Shown piece by piece: positions 36,584 to 46,169 of a stretch of DNA of 64,000 bases. This DNA comes from Actinomycetospora lutea (GTDB lineage: Bacteria; Actinomycetota; Actinomycetes; Mycobacteriales; Pseudonocardiaceae): assembly GCF_028737205.1 (NCBI RefSeq), contig NZ_JAQZAL010000020.1:62001-126000 (forward strand). Direction: 5' to 3'. The notes beneath the pieces are model-generated. The model did not search any database, was not told the DNA's origin, and worked only from the letters and a program-made list of their open reading frames with translations. The translations under genes were made by a program, and so were the position numbers. Positions within the stretch are counted from its first letter, which is position 1, and each line of letters begins with the position of its first letter.

Positions 36584-39500
36584 GTGAGCACGGACGCCCC
36601 GCCGCCGATGTCGCCAGCCCGGGTCGTCGCGGTGATCTCGGGTCTGGTCGCGCTCGTGGGGGCGCTGCTGCTGCCCTTCGCGCCGGTGTCGATGAGCGTG
36701 CCCGAGGTCCGGTGGCCCGCGGACGTCCGCGACCCGGCGCCGACGATGCTGATGCTGACCGCCTACGACCCGCTCGACCTCGAGGCGCGCTTCAGCTGCC
36801 GCGTCGCCAGGGCCGCGGAGGCGACGCCGGAGGGCCTCGTCCTCTCGACGACGGGTCCGGCCGCCCGGGACGTCGACGCCGAGGCGCTCACCGTCCGGGC
36901 CCGCGACGGCGCCGTGACGATCCGCAGCGGCGGGGCGACCCTCTTCGCTGGCCCCGTGCCGCCGGGCGACTGCCGGTTCCTCGTCGCCGGCGACGACGAC
37001 GCGATGCGCGTGGTCCTCGACGGGAGCACGGTCTCCGTCGTCCCCAGCCGGACGCCTGCGCCCGACCCGGACGTCCTGCCCGAGTCCGAGCCGGTGCCCG
37101 CCACGATCTCCGCCCTGCCCGGGATCGACGCCCTGCGGACCTCGACGGCGGGCCGTCCGGACGCGAGCGCCGACGACCTGTCCGTGCGCCTCACGGTCGA
37201 CGACGCCTTCGCCCACGGGCCGGCGCCGCTCAAGGGCACGCTCATCGCCCTCGTCGTCGCCGCCCTGCTCGCCGGCGCGGTCGCCCTGGCCGTGGAGGGG
37301 ACGCGGCGCCGCGGGCTCCGCCTGCCGGGCCGGGGATGGATCCGGCGCGTCCGGCTGCGCGCGGTCGACGTCGTCGTCCCCGCGACCCTGCTCGCCTGGC
37401 TGGTCCTCGCGCCGATGACCGACGACGACGGCTACTACAGCGCCATGGCGGCCAACGTCCCGTTCTCCGGGTACGTGCCGAACTACTACCAGCTCGCCAA
37501 CCAGGGCTTCACGCCCTTCTCCTGGCCCTACTACGCCCTGTCCTGGTGGCAGACGACGGCCGGCGCCGCGCCGGTGGTGCTGCGCGTCCCGGCGCTGCTC
37601 CTCGGCCTCGGCACCTGGGCGCTGATCCGGGTGTTCGTGGCGCGGGCCGGGCTCCTGGGGGCGGTGCCAGGGGACGGGACGGGGGACGGGACGCGGCTGC
37701 GGCGCTGGGCGCACCCGTGGGCGCGGGTGGCCCTCGCGGCGGGGTTCCTCGCCTGGTGGCTGCCCTACGACATGGGGGTCCGGCCGGAGCCGGTGGTCGC
37801 CTTCTTCTCGGCGGCGGCGCTGGTCGCCGTGGCCGAGGGGCTCGAGCGCCACCGGACGTGGCTGCTCGGCCTCGCGGTCGGCCTCGCCTCCGCCGGCCTC
37901 ATGGCGGCGCCGACCGGCTTCACCGCCCTGGCGCCCCTGCTCGTCGCCGCGCCCGCGGTGTGGCGGCGGTTCCGGCGGGAGGCGACCTCGTGGTGGGCGG
38001 TGGCCGGTCGCTGGGTCGTGGTCCTCGCACCGGTCGCCGTGGGGAGCCTGCTGGGCTTCGCCGACGGCGCCTACCGGGACTTCGTCCGGTCCCAGGAGAT
38101 CTTCGCGCCGATCCAGCGGGCGCAGACCTGGTACGAGGAGGTGATCCGCTACGGCTGGCTGCTCGGCGACGACTCGCACTTCGGCTCCTACGCCCGCCGG
38201 GCGGCCGTCCTGGTGTGCCTGCTGGCCCTCGTCGGGTTCCTCGTCCTGCTCGTCGCCGCCCGCGTGCGCGACGTGGTCGTGCCGTCGCGGCTCCCCCTCG
38301 CCGGCTGGACCACCGTGCTCGCGTTCGTGCTGCTCCTGCCCACGCCGAGCGCGCCGACCCACCACTTCGGCGCCCTCGCCGGGGTCGGGGCGGCGTTCCT
38401 GGCGCTGTTCCTCGCCGACGGCCCCCACCTGCTCGCGGCGGTCGACCGGGGCCGCGCCGTCCCCCGACCCGCCCTGCTCGCGGCCGGGGCCGCGGCGGTC
38501 CTCGTGTTCGCCCTGGCCGGGCACGGACGCAACCTGTGGCCGTTCAGCTGGGGGCTCGGCGTGCCGGACTACGGCGGCTACCCCGCGCTCGGCGGGCTCG
38601 CCCTCGACCAGCCGCTGTGGTGGGCGCTCGGGCTCGTCGCGGTCACGGTCGCCGTGTGGGTGCTCGCCGCCCGGTACGCCCCGACGTGGCGCCGGCTCGC
38701 CCCCGCCCTGGCGATCCCGCCGATGGTCGGCGTCTTCCTCCTGACCTCCACCGGCTGGATGCTCGGCGACCTCACCCGCGCGACGGTCACGACCACGTCC
38801 ACGTGGTCGCCCCAGGCGGACGCCTGGAACGATCCCGGGGCGACCCGCTGCGGCGCCGCCGGGCAGATGGACGTCCTCGCGCCGGGCGGTGGGCGGGCGC
38901 TGCCGCGCGCCGCCCCGTCGGCGCCGCTGCCCCCGGCCGACGCCGCCGGCGCCGTCGAGGTCGTGGCCGCCGAGCCCGCGACGGACGCCGTCCCGCTCGC
39001 GCCCGACCTGCCCGCCGGCATCCCGGTCTTCGGCAACGACGTCGTCCCCGCGACCGGGACGACCCCCGACGCGCGCCCCGGCACCGTCGCCACCGACTGG
39101 TACCGGCTGCCCGCACCACCGACGGACGGCGCCGTGGTCGTCGGCGTGTCCGGTGGCCTCGACGGCGAGGACGCGCCCCGGGTCGAGTACGGGCGCGAGA
39201 CGGCCGGGGGGTTCGAGCCCGTCGGCAGCGGTCGCCCGCTCGCCGACGCGGAGAGCTCGCCGGCCTGGCGGACGGTGCCCCTCCTCGACGACCTCGCCCC
39301 GCCCCCCGGGGCGGACGTCGTCCGCCTGCTCGGCGCCGCCGGGAGCAGCGACCCCGAGGCACGGCCGGCCTTCACGGCCCCGTTCGAGCGGCCGTGGGTG
39401 GCGCTCGACCAGGTCCTGCCGGCCGACGCCCCCGTCGGGGTCGCGTGGCAGGTCAAGTTCCTCTTCCCCTGCCAGCGGCAACCGCGTCAGCAGGCCGGCG

Positions 39501-39757
39501 TCACCGAGCCCGCGGCGGGCGCGATCGGGATGGGCCACACGCGGGAGGCCGCGCTGGCCGACTGGATGTTCGACCCCGACCGGGGCGGGCTCCTGGGGCA
39601 CGCCCACCGCGAGGCGGACGTCACGCGACTGACCGCCCGCTTCCGCGACGTCGACGGCGAGGTCGACGACCTCTGGGTCCTCCGGTACCGCCAGCCCTTC
39701 CCCGCGCAGCGCTACGAGCTGGTCCGCGAGCACCGGACGGTGTCGGGTCTGCCCTGA
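36584..39757 (+). CDS. Arabinosyltransferase, Emb family (paralogue 2)
   Basis: The 1057-residue Emb-type GT-C arabinosyltransferase has an N-terminal helix GLVALVGALLLPFAPVS, a periplasmic beta region, the catalytic TDDDGYYSAM (Asp280-282), SGYVPNYYQLANQGFTPFSWP, LAWWLPYDMGVRPEPV and a C-terminal domain with FLFPCQRQPRQQAG. It is closer to paralogue 3 than to paralogue 1, since long stretches such as DGAYRDFVRSQEIFAPIQR are identical. GTG 36584 follows a GAGGGAG site by about 9 bases. A GTG twelve codons earlier is a weaker alternative. The stop lies 10 bases from the aconitase stop, so these genes converge. Confidence 0.94.
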   Translation: MSTDAPPPMSPARVVAVISGLVALVGALLLPFAPVSMSVPEVRWPADVRDPAPTMLMLTAYDPLDLEARFSCRVARAAEATPEGLVLSTTGPAARDVDAEALTVRARDGAVTIRSGGATLFAGPVPPGDCRFLVAGDDDAMRVVLDGSTVSVVPSRTPAPDPDVLPESEPVPATISALPGIDALRTSTAGRPDASADDLSVRLTVDDAFAHGPAPLKGTLIALVVAALLAGAVALAVEGTRRRGLRLPGRGWIRRVRLRAVDVVVPATLLAWLVLAPMTDDDGYYSAMAANVPFSGYVPNYYQLANQGFTPFSWPYYALSWWQTTAGAAPVVLRVPALLLGLGTWALIRVFVARAGLLGAVPGDGTGDGTRLRRWAHPWARVALAAGFLAWWLPYDMGVRPEPVVAFFSAAALVAVAEGLERHRTWLLGLAVGLASAGLMAAPTGFTALAPLLVAAPAVWRRFRREATSWWAVAGRWVVVLAPVAVGSLLGFADGAYRDFVRSQEIFAPIQRAQTWYEEVIRYGWLLGDDSHFGSYARRAAVLVCLLALVGFLVLLVAARVRDVVVPSRLPLAGWTTVLAFVLLLPTPSAPTHHFGALAGVGAAFLALFLADGPHLLAAVDRGRAVPRPALLAAGAAAVLVFALAGHGRNLWPFSWGLGVPDYGGYPALGGLALDQPLWWALGLVAVTVAVWVLAARYAPTWRRLAPALAIPPMVGVFLLTSTGWMLGDLTRATVTTTSTWSPQADAWNDPGATRCGAAGQMDVLAPGGGRALPRAAPSAPLPPADAAGAVEVVAAEPATDAVPLAPDLPAGIPVFGNDVVPATGTTPDARPGTVATDWYRLPAPPTDGAVVVGVSGGLDGEDAPRVEYGRETAGGFEPVGSGRPLADAESSPAWRTVPLLDDLAPPPGADVVRLLGAAGSSDPEARPAFTAPFERPWVALDQVLPADAPVGVAWQVKFLFPCQRQPRQQAGVTEPAAGAIGMGHTREAALADWMFDPDRGGLLGHAHREADVTRLTARFRDVDGEVDDLWVLRYRQPFPAQRYELVREHRTVSGLP

Positions 39758-39767
39758 CCGGCGCGGC

Positions 39768-41717
39768 TCAGGTCTGCTCGGCGAGCTGCCGGATCAGTCC
39801 GCCGTCGAGGACCATGCGGACCTGCCGCTCGGAGAGCCGGTGGCGGAAGGTGAACTCGGTCCCGTCGACCGTGCCGACGACCTCGTCGCCGCCCCGGAGC
39901 TGGTCGTGGAGGTCGGAGAACGCCAGCGTGGCGCCCTGCGCCACGGACTCGCGGTCCTTCTCGCCCGTGAACTCGAGGGCGAGGATCCCGAAGTTCGCGA
40001 GGTTCTGCCAGTGGATGCGGGCGAACGACTCGGCGACGACGACACGCAGCCCGAGGTAGCGCGGGCAGATCGCGGCGTGCTCGCGGGACGAGCCCTGGCC
40101 GTAGTTCTCGCCGCCGACGATCGCGTGGCCGGTCGAGTCCTTGATCTCCTCGGCTCCTGCCGGGTAGTCGGGGTCGATCCGGGTGAACGCGAAGCGCGCC
40201 AGGGCCGGGATGTTCGAGCGGTAGGGCAGCGCCTCCGCCCCCGCCGGCGAGATGTCGTCGGTGGAGATGTCGTCGCCCACCGCGAGGAGGACCGGCACCT
40301 CGAAGGAGTCCGGGAACGGCTCGAACTCCGGCAGACCGGAGATGTTCGGCCCCTTGACCAGCTCCACCTGTGCGGCCTCGTCGGGCGGGGGCGGCTCCTC
40401 GAGCATCCCGGGGATCACCGTGGGCTCCGGTAGGTCGAGGTCGCCCCACTCGAGGCCGAGCTCGTCGGCGAGCGCTCGGGGGTCGGTGATCTCGCCGCGC
40501 AGCGCGCTGGCCGCGGCGGTCTCCGGCGAGCAGAGCCAGACCCGGTCGTCCGGTCCCCCGCCGGAGCGCCCGGGGAAGTTGCGGGGGAAGGTCCGCAGCG
40601 AGTTGGTGCCGGGTGCCGGGGCCTGCCCCATGCCGATGCAGCCCATGCACCCGGACTGGTGGAGGCGGGCGCCCGCGGCGATGAGCGAGGTCGTCCCGCC
40701 CCACCGGGTCAGGTCGGCGAGGATCGGGCGCGAGGTCGGGTTGATGTCGAAGCTGACGCCGGTGTGCGTCTGCCGACCGTCGACGATGCGGGCGGCGATC
40801 GCGAAGTCCCGCAGGCCCGGGTTGGCCGACGACCCGATGACGACCTGCCCGACCGGGGTGCCGACGACCTCGCGCACCGGGACAACGTTGGCCGGCGAGG
40901 ACGGCTGGGCGATGAGCGGCTCGAGCTCGGAGAGCTCGATGTGCTCGGTGACGTCGTACTCCGTGCCCTCCTCCGCGAGGAGCTCGGTGAAGTCGTCCTC
41001 GCGGTCCTCGCCCGCGAGGAAGCGGCGGACCTCCTCGTCCGCGGGGAAGACGCTCGTCGTCGCGCCGAGCTCGGCGCCCATGTTGGTGATGACGTGCCGG
41101 TCCATCGCGGTCAGACCCGCGAGCCCGGAGCCGTGGTACTCGATGATCCGGTTGGTGCCGCCCTTGGTGCCGTGCCGGCGCAGCATCTCGAGGATGACGT
41201 CCTTGGCCGAGCACCACGGCGGCAGCTCGCCGGTCAGCTCGACACCCCAGATCTCGGGCATCCGGATGCTCAGGGGCTGGCCGGTGATCGCCATGGCGAC
41301 CTCGAGCCCGCCGACCCCGATCGCCAGCATGCCCAGCGACCCGCAGGCCGGGGTGTGCGAGTCCGAGCCGATCATCGTCTTGCCGGGCTTGCCGAACCGC
41401 TGCATGTGCGTCGGGTGCGAGACGCCGTTGCCCGGCTGCGAGTACCAGAGCCCGAAACGGCGCGCCGCCGAGCGCAGGTAGGCGTGGTCCTCGGCGTTCT
41501 TCTCGTCGGCCTGCAGCAGGTTGTGGTCGACGTACTGCACCGACACCTCGGTCTGCACGCGGTCGAGCCCGAGCGCCTCGAGCTCCTGCATGACGAGCGT
41601 GCCCGTGGCGTCCTGTGTGAGCGTCTGGTCGATGCGCAGGGCGATCTCCTCGCCCGGCGTCATCTCGCCGTCGACCAGGTGGGACGCGATGAGCTGGTGT
41701 GCGACGCCGTGCGGCAT
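39768..41717 (-). CDS. Aconitate hydratase, short type
   Basis: The 649-residue enzyme converts citrate and isocitrate through a [4Fe-4S] cluster. The cluster cysteines are in GSDSHTPACGS (Cys125) and HQSGCMGCIGMGQAPA (Cys357, Cys360). The swivel-domain serine lies in GQGSSREHAA. The length and the split into aconitase core plus C-terminal domain match the shorter prokaryotic aconitase group (about 650 residues) and not the 900-residue AcnA, so it may be an additional or alternative aconitase. A homoaconitase-like substrate cannot be ruled out. ATG 41717 has a GGGAGGA site. It stands between two emb genes and has no obvious tie to them. Confidence 0.92.
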   Translation of the reverse strand: MPHGVAHQLIASHLVDGEMTPGEEIALRIDQTLTQDATGTLVMQELEALGLDRVQTEVSVQYVDHNLLQADEKNAEDHAYLRSAARRFGLWYSQPGNGVSHPTHMQRFGKPGKTMIGSDSHTPACGSLGMLAIGVGGLEVAMAITGQPLSIRMPEIWGVELTGELPPWCSAKDVILEMLRRHGTKGGTNRIIEYHGSGLAGLTAMDRHVITNMGAELGATTSVFPADEEVRRFLAGEDREDDFTELLAEEGTEYDVTEHIELSELEPLIAQPSSPANVVPVREVVGTPVGQVVIGSSANPGLRDFAIAARIVDGRQTHTGVSFDINPTSRPILADLTRWGGTTSLIAAGARLHQSGCMGCIGMGQAPAPGTNSLRTFPRNFPGRSGGGPDDRVWLCSPETAAASALRGEITDPRALADELGLEWGDLDLPEPTVIPGMLEEPPPPDEAAQVELVKGPNISGLPEFEPFPDSFEVPVLLAVGDDISTDDISPAGAEALPYRSNIPALARFAFTRIDPDYPAGAEEIKDSTGHAIVGGENYGQGSSREHAAICPRYLGLRVVVAESFARIHWQNLANFGILALEFTGEKDRESVAQGATLAFSDLHDQLRGGDEVVGTVDGTEFTFRHRLSERQVRMVLDGGLIRQLAEQT

Positions 41718-41810
41718 GGTTCCTCCCGGGGTTCCGAAGGACGGTTACCCCGATCGGCGCGCAACGCAGTCCCCCGGCCAGGCGTCCACGGCTGGGGAGG
41801 GACCGGTGAC

Positions 41811-41816
41811 TACTGT
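41811..41816 (+). promoter_or_regulatory. Probable -10 box of the third emb gene
   Basis: TACTGT lies 39 bases before GTG 41856, in the 138-bp region divergent from the aconitase gene. The geometry is close to, but not identical with, the other two emb promoters. Confidence 0.42.
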
Positions 41817-41855
41817 CGCGGTCGCAGGGCACCGATCGAGGGGGCGTTCGGAAGG

Positions 41856-44800
41856 GTGAGCACGGACGCCCGGACCCGGGACACGCAGCACCCGGGTGAC
41901 GTGCCCCCGCACCGCGGCCGCCCGGCCCGCTCGATCGCCGCGCTGACCGCGACCGTGGCCGGCCTGGTCGCCCTCGTCGGCGCGCTGCTGCTGCCGTTCG
42001 CGCCGGTCAGCGTGAGCACCCCGCAGGTCGGCTGGCCGCCCGACCCCCGCGACCCGGCACCGACCATGCTGATGCTCACGGCCTACGAGCCCGCGAGCCT
42101 CGAGGCGCGGTTCAGCTGCCGCACCGCGCGGGCGGCGGCCGGGAGCCCCGACGGCGTCGTCCTCGCGACGATGGGGCCGGAGTCGCCGGACATCGAGCAG
42201 GAGGCGCTGACGGTCGTCGTCCGGGACGGCGGCGTGCGCGTCCGCAGCGGCGGCGCCGACCTGTTCGCCGGGCCGCTCCCGCCGGGCGACTGCGGATTCG
42301 TCGTGACCGGGGACGGCACGACGATGCGCGTCGCACTCGACGGCGCCGTGCTGACCACGACCGGACCCCGGCCGGCCGTGGTCGATCCCGACGAGCTCCC
42401 CGACTCCCAGCCGGTCCGCGAGCCGATCAGCCCGATGCCCGAGGTCGACGTGCTGCGGACCTCGGCGCCCGCCGTGCCGGGGGCGACCCCCGACGACCTC
42501 GCGGTGCGGCTCGACCTCGACGACGCGTTCGCCCACACCCCGGCGCCGCTGAAGTCCGCGCTCATCGGGGTCACGATCGCGGCGCTCGTGGTCGGCGCCG
42601 CGGCGATGGTCGTCCTCGCCGCCCTCGCGAGGCGGGCGGACGGCTCCCGCACCGCGGGCCCGGTCGGGTCCCGCACGCTGGCGAGGATCCGCCGCCGCCT
42701 GGGCCGGCGGGCGGGCGCGGCGCCGTACGGGCTGCGCCCCCGCGGGGTGGACGTCGTGGTGCCCGCCGTGCTCGTCGCGTGGCTGTTCCTCGCCCCCCTG
42801 ACCGACGACGACGGCTACTACAGCGCCATGTCGGCCAACGTGCCCTTCTCGGGGTACGTGTCGAACTACTTCCAGCTCTTCAACCAGGGGTACACGCCGT
42901 TCTCGTGGCCGTACTACGTCCTGTCCTGGTGGGAGGGCGTCGTCGGGTTCGGCCCGGTGATGCTGCGGCTGCCGGCCCTGGCGCTGGGCATCGGGACCTG
43001 GTTCCTGGCCCGCGCCTACGTGTCGTCCACGCCCCTGCTCGGGCCCCGCGGGCTGTCGGCGTGGTGGGCCCCGGCCCTGGCCCGGCTCGCCCTCGCCGCG
43101 GCGTTCCTGGCGTGGTGGCTTCCCTACGACATGGGGGTCCGCCCGGAGCCGGTCGTCGCGTTCTTCACGGTGGCGACACTCGTCGCGGTGGCCGAGGGCC
43201 TCGAGCGCCGGCGGCTCGCGCTGCTCGGGCTCGCGGTCGGGCTCGCCATGGCCGGGCTGATGGCCGCGCCGACCGGTTTCATCACGCTCGCCCCGCTGGT
43301 CGCCGCGGCGCCGGCGACGTGGCGGCACATCCGCGAGCGCTCGGCGACGCCCTGGGCGGCGGCCGGCCGCTGGGTCGTGGTGCTCGCCCCGCTCGCCGTG
43401 GGGAGCCTGCTGGGCTTCGCCGACGGGGCGTACCGCGACTTCGTCCGCTCGCAGGAGATCTTCGCGCCGATCCAGCGGCCGCAGGTCTGGTACGAGGAGG
43501 TGCTGCGGTACGAGGCGCTCCTCGACACCATGTCCCACCACGGGTCCTACGCCCGCCGCACCGCGCTCCTGGTCTGCTTCCTCGCGCTCGTCTGGTTCCT
43601 GGTGCTGCTGGTCGCGGCCCGCGCGCGGGACCTCGTCGTCCCGGCGCGCCTCCCGCTGGCCGGCTGGTCGACGCTGCTGGCCTTCGCCCTGCTGCTGCCC
43701 ACCCCGAGCAAGCCGACCCACCACTTCGGGGCCTTCGCCGGCCTCGGGGCGGTGCTCATCGCCCTCGTGCTGGTCGAGGCCCCGCGCCTGCTCGCCGGGA
43801 TCGACCGGCATCGGCGCGTGCCCCAGGTCGCGCTGGTGGCGTCCGGCGTGGCCGCCGTGCTGGTCTTCGCCCTCGCCGGACACGGCCGCGCCCTGTGGCC
43901 CTACGACTGGGGCCTGGGCCGGCCGGCCGCCGGCGACTTCCCCTCGGTGCGGGGCGTCGAGTTCGACCGGCCGCTGTGGTGGGCGCTCGGGCTCGTCGCC
44001 GTGACCGCGCTCGTGTGGCTCCTCGCGCGGTGGCGGGCTCCGCACCTGCGGCGCCTCGCGCTCGCGGTGTCCGTGCCGGTGACGGCATGTGTCCTGCTCG
44101 TCGCGGTCACGGTCTGGACGGTCGGTGACCTCGCCCGCGCGGCCGGGCGCACCGCGGAGGGCTGGTCCCCGCAGGTCGACGCCCTGCGCGACCCCGGCGG
44201 CACCCGCTGCGGGCTGGCGCAGCAGATCGACGTCCTCGATCCCCGCAGCTCGCGGGCCCTGCCGCCGGTGGTCCTGCCCGGCCCGGCGCCGGACGCGCCG
44301 GTGCCGGCCCTCGACGACCCGGAGGCCCCGCTCCCCGAGGAGCGCACCGAGCCGTTCATCCCCGGCGCGTTCTTCCCCCGCAGCCCGCTGCCACCGGACG
44401 TGCCGCCCGGGACGTCGGCCTGGGGCAGCTTCCTGGTGCCCGCGCCGGACGCGACCGCCGACGCCCGCCAGGGCCTGTTCGCCACCGACTGGTTCCGGCT
44501 CCCGGACCCCGAGCGGGGCGGCGTCGTCGTCTCCGTGTCCGGGCGGACCGGCGACGACGTGTCCCTGCGCGCCGAGTACGGGCGGCGGGGGCCGGCGGGC
44601 TTCGTCCCGTTGGGCGGCACGCCGGTGGCGACGGAGGACGAGTCCACCGCCTGGCGCGCGGTGGCGCTGACCGAGCACGCGGACCCAACGCCCGGCGATG
44701 GGACGCAGACCGGCGAGGTCGACCCCGGCACCGGCATCCCGGTCGCCACCGAGGCCGAGGCCGAGGACTCCGGCGAGGACTCCGCAGCGAATGCGGCCCC

Positions 44801-45266
44801 GCCGCCGGGGGCCGAGATGGTCCGCCTCGTCGCCGACGACCGCAGCGCCTCGACGGGCGGCTGGCTGGCGTTCACGGCGCCGATGGAGCGTCCGTGGGTG
44901 CCGCTGCAGCAGTTCCTGCCGGCGGACGCCCCCGTCGGGCTGCCGTGGCAGATCGGCTTCCTCTTCCCGTGCCAGCGCCAGCCGCGCCAGCAGGACGGGA
45001 TCACCGAGCCGGCGGTGGCCGCCATCGCCTTCGGTGAGACCCCCGACGCGGCGCTCGGCGACTGGACGTACAACCCGGTCCGCGGCGGCCTCCTGGGCCA
45101 CGCCAGGCGAGAGGTGCCACGCGGCGAGCCGACCCAGCTCACCACGCGCGTGCGCGGGGTCGGCGACGAGATCGACGACATCCACGTCGTCGACCTGCGC
45201 CCGCCCTACCCGGCGACCGCCTACGACCTCACCCGCGGCCGGCAGACCCTCCCGGGGTGGCCGTGA
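41856..45266 (+). CDS. Arabinosyltransferase, Emb family (paralogue 3)
   Basis: At 1136 residues this is the longest of the three Emb paralogues. It has an N-terminal helix (GLVALVGALLLPFAPVS), a periplasmic beta region, the catalytic TDDDGYYSAM (Asp317-319), SGYVSNYFQLFNQGYTPFSWP, LAWWLPYDMGVRPEPV and the C-terminal FLFPCQRQPRQQDG. Extra length comes from a cytoplasmic Arg-rich loop near 265-295 and from an acidic insertion near residue 970 (EAEAEDSGEDSAAN) in the C-terminal carbohydrate-binding part. GTG 41856 is chosen by alignment of the N-termini with paralogue 2. It converges with a small gene three bases from its stop. Confidence 0.94.
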   Translation: MSTDARTRDTQHPGDVPPHRGRPARSIAALTATVAGLVALVGALLLPFAPVSVSTPQVGWPPDPRDPAPTMLMLTAYEPASLEARFSCRTARAAAGSPDGVVLATMGPESPDIEQEALTVVVRDGGVRVRSGGADLFAGPLPPGDCGFVVTGDGTTMRVALDGAVLTTTGPRPAVVDPDELPDSQPVREPISPMPEVDVLRTSAPAVPGATPDDLAVRLDLDDAFAHTPAPLKSALIGVTIAALVVGAAAMVVLAALARRADGSRTAGPVGSRTLARIRRRLGRRAGAAPYGLRPRGVDVVVPAVLVAWLFLAPLTDDDGYYSAMSANVPFSGYVSNYFQLFNQGYTPFSWPYYVLSWWEGVVGFGPVMLRLPALALGIGTWFLARAYVSSTPLLGPRGLSAWWAPALARLALAAAFLAWWLPYDMGVRPEPVVAFFTVATLVAVAEGLERRRLALLGLAVGLAMAGLMAAPTGFITLAPLVAAAPATWRHIRERSATPWAAAGRWVVVLAPLAVGSLLGFADGAYRDFVRSQEIFAPIQRPQVWYEEVLRYEALLDTMSHHGSYARRTALLVCFLALVWFLVLLVAARARDLVVPARLPLAGWSTLLAFALLLPTPSKPTHHFGAFAGLGAVLIALVLVEAPRLLAGIDRHRRVPQVALVASGVAAVLVFALAGHGRALWPYDWGLGRPAAGDFPSVRGVEFDRPLWWALGLVAVTALVWLLARWRAPHLRRLALAVSVPVTACVLLVAVTVWTVGDLARAAGRTAEGWSPQVDALRDPGGTRCGLAQQIDVLDPRSSRALPPVVLPGPAPDAPVPALDDPEAPLPEERTEPFIPGAFFPRSPLPPDVPPGTSAWGSFLVPAPDATADARQGLFATDWFRLPDPERGGVVVSVSGRTGDDVSLRAEYGRRGPAGFVPLGGTPVATEDESTAWRAVALTEHADPTPGDGTQTGEVDPGTGIPVATEAEAEDSGEDSAANAAPPPGAEMVRLVADDRSASTGGWLAFTAPMERPWVPLQQFLPADAPVGLPWQIGFLFPCQRQPRQQDGITEPAVAAIAFGETPDAALGDWTYNPVRGGLLGHARREVPRGEPTQLTTRVRGVGDEIDDIHVVDLRPPYPATAYDLTRGRQTLPGWP

Positions 45267-45269
45267 GGG

Positions 45270-45530
45270 TCAGCCCGGCTTCGCGGCCGCCTGCGTCACG
45301 TAGGTCTCGACGACCTGGCGCGCCTCGTAGATCGTGCGCGCGCTGCCCCAGGCGTTCGGGTCGAGGCGGTTGTGGGTCCAGCCGCCCGGCAGCAGCCGGG
45401 TGCCGAGGCTGAGGTGGCCGACCTCGCGGTGCCAGAGGATCTCGGACTGGAAGCCGCGCGGATCGTCCCAGTGCCAGGAATAGCCGTAGTCCTCCGTCTG
45501 CTCGAAGACCTCGACGCCGTCGATCTCCAT
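45270..45530 (-). CDS. Small conserved-looking protein of unknown function
   Basis: This 86-residue soluble protein is rich in aromatic residues. It starts MEIDGVEVFEQTEDYGYSW and has HWDDPRGFQSEILWHREVGHL and a helical end ARQVVETYVTQAAAKPG. No family is recognised. ATG 45530 has a GGGAGG site 6 bases upstream, which decides it over longer frames. It is divergent from the next small gene and the two share a 125-bp control region. Confidence 0.65.
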   Translation of the reverse strand: MEIDGVEVFEQTEDYGYSWHWDDPRGFQSEILWHREVGHLSLGTRLLPGGWTHNRLDPNAWGSARTIYEARQVVETYVTQAAAKPG

Positions 45531-45655
45531 GGCCCGCCTCCCGTCGCGACCCCCCTCCGGGCGTCCCGATCTAGGATCGGTAGTCGCCGTCATCCCGACG
45601 CGCGGCACTCGGAGCAACTTCTGCTGCGTCCGGCCGAATGTCGTGGAGGACACCC

Positions 45656-45901
45656 GTGACGGTCTACGTATCTCTCCCGCAGATCCCGCTGACGCTCAAG
45701 TTCGAGGAGGACCTCGGCGCGGTGGTGGACCGCTTCCACCAGCTGATCAGCGACGGCGAGGTCCACCGGTACGCGCTCACCGAGAACCAGGCGGTGCTCG
45801 TGAACTACGGCGTGATCGCCTCCGCGACGTTCGCGGAGGGCCCGCGCACCCTCGAGGTGTCGGAGCTGAACCGCGGACTGTCCGCCCGCCTCGACGACTG
45901 A
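45656..45901 (+). CDS. Small protein of unknown function
   Basis: This 81-residue protein has a predicted alpha/beta pattern: VTVYVSLPQIPLTLKF, DLGAVVDRFHQLISDGEVHRYALTENQAVLVNYGVIAS, then an acidic end. I recognise no family. GTG 45656 is selected because a GGAGGA site lies 5 bases upstream. An ATG six codons earlier would put that site inside the coding region. A TAGGAT hexamer at 45572-45577 may be its -10 box. Confidence 0.65.
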   Translation: MTVYVSLPQIPLTLKFEEDLGAVVDRFHQLISDGEVHRYALTENQAVLVNYGVIASATFAEGPRTLEVSELNRGLSARLDD

Positions 45902-46003
45902 CCCCGCGGGGGCGTGGGACGTCCGGAGCATCGGTTTCGTCCGCCGCGGACCCGAAAGTCACCCGCTCGGCGACCTCAGCGTGACGGACACGACCTCGGC
46001 GGT

Positions 46004-46009
46004 TACCGT
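46004..46009 (+). promoter_or_regulatory. Probable -10 box of the 50-residue membrane protein gene
   Basis: TACCGT lies 7 bases before ATG 46017 with no ribosome site, which is the leaderless pattern seen at several genes here. Confidence 0.6.
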
Positions 46010-46016
46010 ACGGAAC

Positions 46017-46169
46017 ATGCAACGGGTGGTAGGGCTCCTCGCTCTGGCCCTTGTGCTGTTCTGGATCATCGACTCGCCGGCCACCGCCGCGGCGACGGTG
46101 ACCAACATCCTCGCGATCCTCGTGTCGTTCGCCGAGTCGTTGGTGCTGTTCGTCCAGAGCCTCTTCTGA
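46017..46169 (+). CDS. 50-residue membrane protein
   Basis: The peptide has two hydrophobic stretches, VVGLLALALVLFWII (4-18) and TVTNILAILVSFAESLVLFVQSLF (26-49), joined by a short DSPATAA turn. The length, the strict use of a TACCGT box and its position before a DUF2267 gene support a real gene. Its function is unknown. Proteins of this pattern seem common in actinobacteria, but I cannot verify this. Confidence 0.7.
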   Translation: MQRVVGLLALALVLFWIIDSPATAAATVTNILAILVSFAESLVLFVQSLF

